A stretch of 16,688 nucleotides of DNA. Origin: Candidatus Subteraquimicrobium carltonvillense. Its GTDB lineage: Bacteria > Actinomycetota > Aquicultoria > Subteraquimicrobiales > Subteraquimicrobiaceae. The stretch covers positions 1 through 16,688 of the forward strand of contig DDKQ01000042.1 in the NCBI GenBank assembly GCA_002339355.1. The letters run 5' to 3'. Every line of letters starts with the position of its first letter. Positions within the stretch are counted from its first letter, which is position 1. Under the pieces are notes generated by a model, which worked only from the letters and a program-made list of their open reading frames with translations, searched no databases and was not told the origin of the DNA. The position numbers and the translations under genes are program-made. Shown here in pieces: positions 12,706 to 16,688 of this stretch.

Positions 12706-13881
12706 GTGAGCGATAAACTGGAGGCTGAATTGATGTTTAAGGAAGAGTCCATACCGGCGATAAAGATCGATGACACCACCCTCAGAGATGGAGAGCAAAC
12801 GGCGGGCGTCGTCTTCTCCAATCATGAAAAAATAAGGATCGCCAGGCTTTTGGATGAGGTGGGAGTGCACCAAATAGAAGCCGGAATTCCGGCAATGGGT
12901 GGGGATGAGAAAGAAGCCATAAAAACAATAGCGGATTTGGGTCTAAAGGCAAGTATCCTGGCCTGGAATAGAACGGTTATCGAAGATATCAAGCATTCTC
13001 TCGATTGCGGAGTCTCAGCTGTCGCCGTCTCCGTTTCAACCTCCGATATTCATATTCAACACAAGCTTAAGAAGGATAGAGCTTGGGTTTTGGATAGTGT
13101 GAAGAGATCAGTTGATTTCGCGAAGAGCCACGGTCTTTACGTATCGGTCAATGCGGAGGATTCTTCTCGAGCCGATTTTGACTTTTTGATCGAGTTTGCA
13201 AGAACGGCGAAGGAACACGGTGCGGATAGATTGAGATACTGTGATACGCTGGGTATCTTAGAACCATTTAAGACCTATGAGATAATCAGAATTTTGAAGA
13301 AGGAATTGGGTATGGAGATAGAGATGCACACCCACAACGATTTTGGGATGGCTACCGCCAATGCTTTGGCTGGTATAAAAGCCGGTGCTACATGGGTCAA
13401 TACCACCGTCAATGGACTCGGCGAACGAGCTGGGAATGCTGCCTTGGAGGAAGTAGTAATGGCCATGAAGCATATCGGGGGAATCGAACTTGGGTTTAAG
13501 ACCGCCATGTTCCGCGAGCTTTCAGAGTATGTAGCCAATGCTTCAGCTCGTACCGTTCCGGTATGGAAGGCAATCGTTGGCACCAACGTTTTTGCCCACG
13601 AATCGGGCATTCATGCCGATGGTGTGCTTAAACATCCTGCAACATATGAGGCTTTCACTCCCGAAGAGGTAGGATTGGAGCGTCAGATAATCATCGGCAA
13701 GCATTCCGGGACTCATTCCATCATAGTTAAGTTTAGAGAATATGGCATTGAGCTCACCGAAGAGGAAGCTCGAGATATCCTCAAGGAAGTCAGAGCAGCT
13801 GCCGTTGAGCTGAAGAGAGCACTTTTCGACAAGGAATTGATGTACATCTATAAGGATTATTTGAAGAGGAGAAAGAAGTAG
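12706..13881 (+). CDS. Citrate/homocitrate synthase family (probable Re-citrate synthase)
   Basis: Condenses acetyl-CoA with a 2-oxoacid (DRE-TIM metallolyase family). The catalytic D-D-T-T-L-R-D-G-E-Q motif is at 22-31, the metal-binding H-x-H-N at 208-211, NGLGERAGNAALEEVVMA at 236-253 and HESGIHADG at 298-306. The 391 residues end after the lyase and linker region; the LeuA regulatory domain is absent, so leucine feedback is not expected. The text, for example T-A-G-V-V-F-S-N-H-E-K-I-R-I-A and GVHQIEAGIPAMGGDEK, resembles NifV-like homocitrate synthases and the clostridial and Dehalococcoides Re-citrate synthases, as I recall them. Downstream residues (see the small subunit and isocitrate dehydrogenase) favour oxaloacetate as substrate. 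GTG start follows GGAGGG by 6 bases. Family certain, substrate inferred; homocitrate synthase is the main alternative. Confidence 0.85.
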   Translation: MSDKLEAELMFKEESIPAIKIDDTTLRDGEQTAGVVFSNHEKIRIARLLDEVGVHQIEAGIPAMGGDEKEAIKTIADLGLKASILAWNRTVIEDIKHSLDCGVSAVAVSVSTSDIHIQHKLKKDRAWVLDSVKRSVDFAKSHGLYVSVNAEDSSRADFDFLIEFARTAKEHGADRLRYCDTLGILEPFKTYEIIRILKKELGMEIEMHTHNDFGMATANALAGIKAGATWVNTTVNGLGERAGNAALEEVVMAMKHIGGIELGFKTAMFRELSEYVANASARTVPVWKAIVGTNVFAHESGIHADGVLKHPATYEAFTPEEVGLERQIIIGKHSGTHSIIVKFREYGIELTEEEARDILKEVRAAAVELKRALFDKELMYIYKDYLKRRKK

Positions 13882-15134
13882 TGGGGAAGACCATAGCTGA
13901 AAAGATCCTGAGTGGTCACAGCGGAAGGGATGCTCATGCTGGGGATATCGTGGTAGCCGAAATTGATTTGGCAATGGTTCAAGATGGGACAGGACCCCTA
14001 ACAATCCAAAAACTACAGGGGTTGGGTCTGGAAAAGGTGGCTAATCCTGAGAGCACTGTACTTTTCATCGATCACGCCGCGCCAAGCCCCCGTAAAGAAC
14101 TCTCCAATGCCCATAAGATATTAAGAGAATTCGCCCAAAAAACCGGAGTTCAGCTTTCGGAGGTGGGTGGAGGTATCTGCCATCAAATATTGGTTGAATC
14201 CTTCGTGCGCCCCGGAGATGTGGTCGTTGGAGCTGATTCTCACACCTGCACCTCTGGAGCACTTGGAGCCTTTGCCACGGGTATGGGTTCAACGGATGTG
14301 GCCATAGTCATTGCCTCTGGGAAGACCTGGTTTCGGGTGCCCGAGACTATAAAGATTCTTATCAACGGTGAGCTTCCGTATGGTGTTTATGCCAAGGATT
14401 TAATCCTTCACATCATTGGTTTAATTGGAGCCGATGGAGCTACCTACAAGGCTTTGGAGTTTACGGGCGAAACCATCCAGGATATGATCATGTCCGAGAG
14501 GTTCACTCTTTGTAATATGGCCGTCGAAGCGGGAGCCAAAACTGGATTGATCAATTCCGATGAAATCACCAGAGCTTTTCTTAAAGCACAGGGTCGCGAG
14601 GAAGACTTCCGGATTGTAAAATCGGATGAGGATGCCAGTTATGAACGTATCATAGAGATAGATGCTTCCCTTCTTGAACCAATGGTTTCCCTTCCCCACG
14701 AAGTTGATAACGTCAAGCCGGTCGGCGAAGTCGAGGGGACCAAGGTGGATCAGGTCTTCATAGGCAGCTGTACCAATGGTAGGATAGAAGACCTTCGCGT
14801 CGCAGCTCATATTTTGAAGGGGAATAGATGCTACCCCGGGACGAGGCTTCTCATCTGTCCCGCATCTAGGGGAGTTTATCTTCAGGTGGTTAAAGAGGGT
14901 CTTCTCGACACCATGATCGCGGCGGGAGCAGCCATCCTCAATACCGGGTGCGGTCCCTGCGTCGGTGTTCACCAGGGAATATTAGCTGATGGAGAAGTTT
15001 GTCTCTCGACTCAGAATCGAAACTTTAAAGGTCGAATGGGAAACCCGGAGAGCTTCATCTACCTATGTTCCCCAGCCACCGCAGCTGCATCGGCGATCGA
15101 GGGAAAAATCACCGACCCCCGAGAATACCTCTAG
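13881..15134 (+). CDS. Aconitase-family hydratase large subunit (LeuC/HacA-like)
   Basis: Large [4Fe-4S] subunit of a two-subunit hydro-lyase that isomerises citrate-, homocitrate- or isopropylmalate-type acids via a cis-ene. The length, 417 residues, is that of the archaeal/HacA-like branch rather than the roughly 465 of proteobacterial LeuC. Cluster ligands are Cys297 in GSCTNGR and Cys357 and Cys360 in TGCGPCVG; G-A-D-S-H-T-C-T and TQNRNFKGRMGN are conserved. The GTG start overlaps the stop of the synthase gene by one base (TAGTG) with AGGAG 9 bases upstream, so they are translationally coupled. Alone, the large subunit does not reveal the substrate. The small-subunit loop and the following isocitrate dehydrogenase suggest an aconitase role. 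Confidence 0.9.
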   Translation: MGKTIAEKILSGHSGRDAHAGDIVVAEIDLAMVQDGTGPLTIQKLQGLGLEKVANPESTVLFIDHAAPSPRKELSNAHKILREFAQKTGVQLSEVGGGICHQILVESFVRPGDVVVGADSHTCTSGALGAFATGMGSTDVAIVIASGKTWFRVPETIKILINGELPYGVYAKDLILHIIGLIGADGATYKALEFTGETIQDMIMSERFTLCNMAVEAGAKTGLINSDEITRAFLKAQGREEDFRIVKSDEDASYERIIEIDASLLEPMVSLPHEVDNVKPVGEVEGTKVDQVFIGSCTNGRIEDLRVAAHILKGNRCYPGTRLLICPASRGVYLQVVKEGLLDTMIAAGAAILNTGCGPCVGVHQGILADGEVCLSTQNRNFKGRMGNPESFIYLCSPATAAASAIEGKITDPREYL

Positions 15135-15192
15135 TTAACAGTAAGGAGTTAGCGAGTCGATAGTTAAAAGTTACTAACTCCTAACTAACAAT
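15134..15192. repeat. Compact heptamer element between large and small subunit genes (element C)
   Basis: Units GTTAACA, GTAAGGA, octamer GTTAGCGA, GTCGATA, GTTAAAA run directly into inverted TACTAAC, TCCTAAC, TAACAAT. The first G is the last base of the large-subunit stop TAG. The arms can pair imperfectly, and there is almost no core. Confidence 0.75.
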
Positions 15193-15210
15193 TGTCTACT
15201 GGGTGATTTT

Positions 15211-15711
15211 ATGATTCTAAGAGGAAAGGCGCATAAGTTTGGAGACGATATAAGCACCGATCTTATTGCGCCTGGTCGGTTATTCCACCTGCGAACTAAC
15301 CTACCTGAACTGGCCAAACACGTCTTGGAGGATGCCGATCCCAATTTTGCCAAGAAGGTAAAGCCCGGTGACCTCATTGTGGCTGGAAAAAATTTTGGGC
15401 TTGGCTCGAGCAGGGAACACGCAGCGGCCATCATCAAGCTCGCTGGCGTTGGTGGTGTACTGGCAAGGTCTTTTGCCCGAATTTTTTACCGCAATGCCAT
15501 AAATGTTGGACTCCCGGCACTTATCTGTGATACGTCACAGATTGATCAAGGAGACGAGCTCCAAGTGGATATAGAGAAGGGAAAGATCAGGAATCTGACC
15601 AAGGAAATGGTGATCGAGACAAAACCATTGCCCAAGGTGATGTTAAATATACTTGAAGACGGAGGGCTCATTGAACACTTCAAAAAGCATGGCAAGTTCA
15701 AACTCGACTAG
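15211..15711 (+). CDS. Aconitase-family hydratase small subunit (LeuD/HacB-like)
   Basis: Swivel-domain partner of the large subunit, 166 residues. It starts G-K-A-H-K-F-G-D-D-I-S-T-D and has GKNFGLGSSREHAA at 59-72 and SFARIFYRNAINVGLP. The substrate-recognition loop reads G-R-L-F-H-L-R-T (22-29). In studied archaeal enzymes an L-R-T loop marks homoaconitase-type small subunits, whose arginine handles an extra carboxylate, while isopropylmalate isomerases have a hydrophobic loop (Y-L-V-Y). Arg28 therefore argues for a tricarboxylate substrate such as citrate or homocitrate. The ribosome site is poor (GGGTGA before the ATG). Element C fills most of the gap upstream, and the stop TAG touches the next array. 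Confidence 0.9.
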   Translation: MILRGKAHKFGDDISTDLIAPGRLFHLRTNLPELAKHVLEDADPNFAKKVKPGDLIVAGKNFGLGSSREHAAAIIKLAGVGGVLARSFARIFYRNAINVGLPALICDTSQIDQGDELQVDIEKGKIRNLTKEMVIETKPLPKVMLNILEDGGLIEHFKKHGKFKLD

Positions 15712-15783
15712 TTGTGCGTTGCGAGTCGCGAGTATCGAGTTGCGAGAATTAAAACTCGAAACCCGTAACCTGAAACTCGAAAC
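15711..15783. repeat. Inverted heptamer element between small subunit and dehydrogenase genes (element D)
   Basis: Left array GTTGTGC, GTTGCGA, GTCGCGA, GTATCGA, GTTGCGA (15711-15745); right array TTAAAAC, TCGAAAC, CCGTAAC, CTGAAAC, TCGAAAC (15749-15783). Phase is perfect 7 bp in each arm, with only 3 bases between. The first G is the last base of the LeuD-like stop codon. AAGGAG of the next gene follows directly. Confidence 0.88.
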
Positions 15784-15795
15784 GAAGGAGCTATT

Positions 15796-16688
15796 ATGCA
15801 CAAGGTAACTCTGATTCCGGGTGACGGAATTGGTCCGGAGATAACTGAGGCGATGAGACGGGTAGTGGAAGCCACCGGGGTTTCCATCGAATGGGAGGTT
15901 GTCCAAGCCGGTGCGAATGTCATGGATAAATACGGGACACCTTTACCTGAAGATGTTCTGGAGTCGATCCGTCGAAATAAGGTTGCCATCAAAGGACCAA
16001 TTACCACACCCCTGGGGACCGGTTTTCGAAGCGTCAATGTGGCATTAAGGAAAGAACTCGATTTGTACGCTTGCCTGAGACCCGCCTTTTCTTTGGAGGG
16101 AGTGCCATCCAGATACAGCGATATCGATCTCGTGGTGGTTCGGGAAAACACGGAGGATCTCTATGCAGGGATCGAACGAATGGCGGATGAGGATACGGCT
16201 GAGAGCATCAAAAGGATCACCCGCAATGCCTCTGAGCGCATTGCCCGATTTGCCTTTGAGTACGCCCTGAAAGAGCACCGCCGCAAGGTCACCGCGGTCC
16301 ATAAAGCAAACATAATGAAGTTCAGTGATGGTCTATTTTTAGAATGTGCCAGAAAGGTTGCCCAGGATTATCCTCAAATCGAATTCGAGGACAGAATAGT
16401 CGATAACATGTGCATGCAGCTAGTTCAAAAACCTGAAGTATATGACATTCTGCTCTGTCCAAATCTATACGGGGATATACTCTCCGACTTATGTGCCGGT
16501 CTCGTTGGAGGTTTGGGCATAGTGCCCGGAGCGAACATTGGAGACAGGTGCGCGGTCTTTGAACCTGTCCATGGAAGTGCTCCCAAATATGCGGGACAGA
16601 ACAAGGTCAATCCCACGGCGATCATTCTTTCCAGCGTCTTGATGCTCAAGCACATGGGGGAGAAAGAAGCAGCCGATAAAATCTTCAA
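15796..16688 (+). CDS. Isocitrate dehydrogenase (NADP-type residues), 3' end outside the window
   Basis: Oxidative decarboxylase of the isocitrate/isopropylmalate dehydrogenase family; 297 residues are visible before the window ends. Substrate residues follow isocitrate dehydrogenase: Ser79-x-Asn81 and Arg85 in R-S-V-N-V-A-L-R, Arg95 in C-L-R-P, Arg116 in V-R-E-N-T-E-D-L-Y-A-G-I-E, Tyr123, Lys170. Metal ligands are Asp203, Asp227 and Asp231. Homoisocitrate and isopropylmalate dehydrogenases lack the S-x-N pair. The cofactor site reads H-G-S-A-P-K-Y-A-G-Q-N-K-V, with Lys264, Tyr265 and Val271 where E. coli NADP-ICDH has K344, Y345 and V351; NAD enzymes have D, I and A. So NADP+ is predicted. 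AAGGAG lies 5 bases before the ATG. Last visible gene of the module, 84 bp after the small subunit. Confidence 0.92.
   Translation, partial: MHKVTLIPGDGIGPEITEAMRRVVEATGVSIEWEVVQAGANVMDKYGTPLPEDVLESIRRNKVAIKGPITTPLGTGFRSVNVALRKELDLYACLRPAFSLEGVPSRYSDIDLVVVRENTEDLYAGIERMADEDTAESIKRITRNASERIARFAFEYALKEHRRKVTAVHKANIMKFSDGLFLECARKVAQDYPQIEFEDRIVDNMCMQLVQKPEVYDILLCPNLYGDILSDLCAGLVGGLGIVPGANIGDRCAVFEPVHGSAPKYAGQNKVNPTAIILSSVLMLKHMGEKEAADKIF

Noticed and set aside
12653..12709. Short frame of 18 codons (M-R-K-I-K-R-N-F...) ending over the synthase start codon, a possible leader peptide.
   Set aside because: It has no ribosome site, its ATG overlaps the predicted -10 box, and it has no run of regulatory codons such as Leu or Lys beyond chance.
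12706..15711. Reading the synthase and hydratase genes as leuA, leuC and leuD.
   Set aside because: There is no LeuA regulatory domain, the small-subunit loop has the L-R-T of tricarboxylate enzymes, and the dehydrogenase has an isocitrate-type S-x-N site.
12706..16688. Lysine (alpha-aminoadipate) pathway: homocitrate synthase, homoaconitase, homoisocitrate dehydrogenase.
   Set aside because: Not excluded, but the S-x-N pair and NADP residues of the last gene match isocitrate dehydrogenase, and no lysW-, lysX- or lysZ-like gene is present in the window.

Overview
Ordinary bacterial chromosome of moderate GC, densely coded, with clear Shine-Dalgarno sites and ATG, GTG and TTG starts. The taxon cannot be fixed from one window. 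A YtrA-type GntR regulator, GatCAB, and a putative Re-type citrate synthase with an archaeal-type (two-subunit) aconitase-family hydratase would suit an anaerobic lineage of the deep-branching Firmicutes, Actinobacteria or Chloroflexi kind. That placement is inference. There is no rRNA, tRNA, prophage, CRISPR array or intact transposase.

Layout. (1) 1-2693: the N-terminus of a GntR/YtrA regulator runs out of the left edge. It faces a MacB/LolC-like ABC permease, its ATPase and a small Mth938-fold protein across a 9+9 bp palindrome. (2) 2762-3589, minus: a lipoprotein-like SagB-type nitroreductase. (3) 3819-5825: DNA ligase LigA. (4) 5907-7312, minus: two exported or membrane-anchored proteins of unknown role, behind a good sigma70-type promoter. 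They sit between ligA and a second, diverged copy of the last 10 codons plus stop of ligA (7486-7518). (5) 7511-12504: CPBP protease, gatC, gatA, gatB. This amidotransferase operon is interrupted twice: by a decayed four-helix-bundle gene flanked by inverted 7-bp repeat arrays, and by an RHH/PIN (VapBC-type) toxin-antitoxin pair. (6) 12706 to the right edge: a four-gene module of a (homo)citrate-synthase-family enzyme, aconitase-family large and small subunits, and an isocitrate-dehydrogenase-family enzyme. Active-site residues in the dehydrogenase and the small subunit favour acetyl-CoA + oxaloacetate -> citrate -> isocitrate -> 2-oxoglutarate (Re-citrate synthase route) over leucine or lysine synthesis.

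The most unusual non-coding signal is a family of degenerate heptamer arrays with consensus GTNNNNA (inverse TNNNNAC). They occur in most of the intergenic gaps of the two right-hand operons and are usually arranged as a left array plus an inverted right array. Several abut or overlap the stop codon of the upstream gene. One pair brackets the four-helix-bundle relic, and its outer end is nearly identical to the outer end of a second, gene-less element about 3.8 kb away. This looks like a family of small mobile or self-propagating elements.
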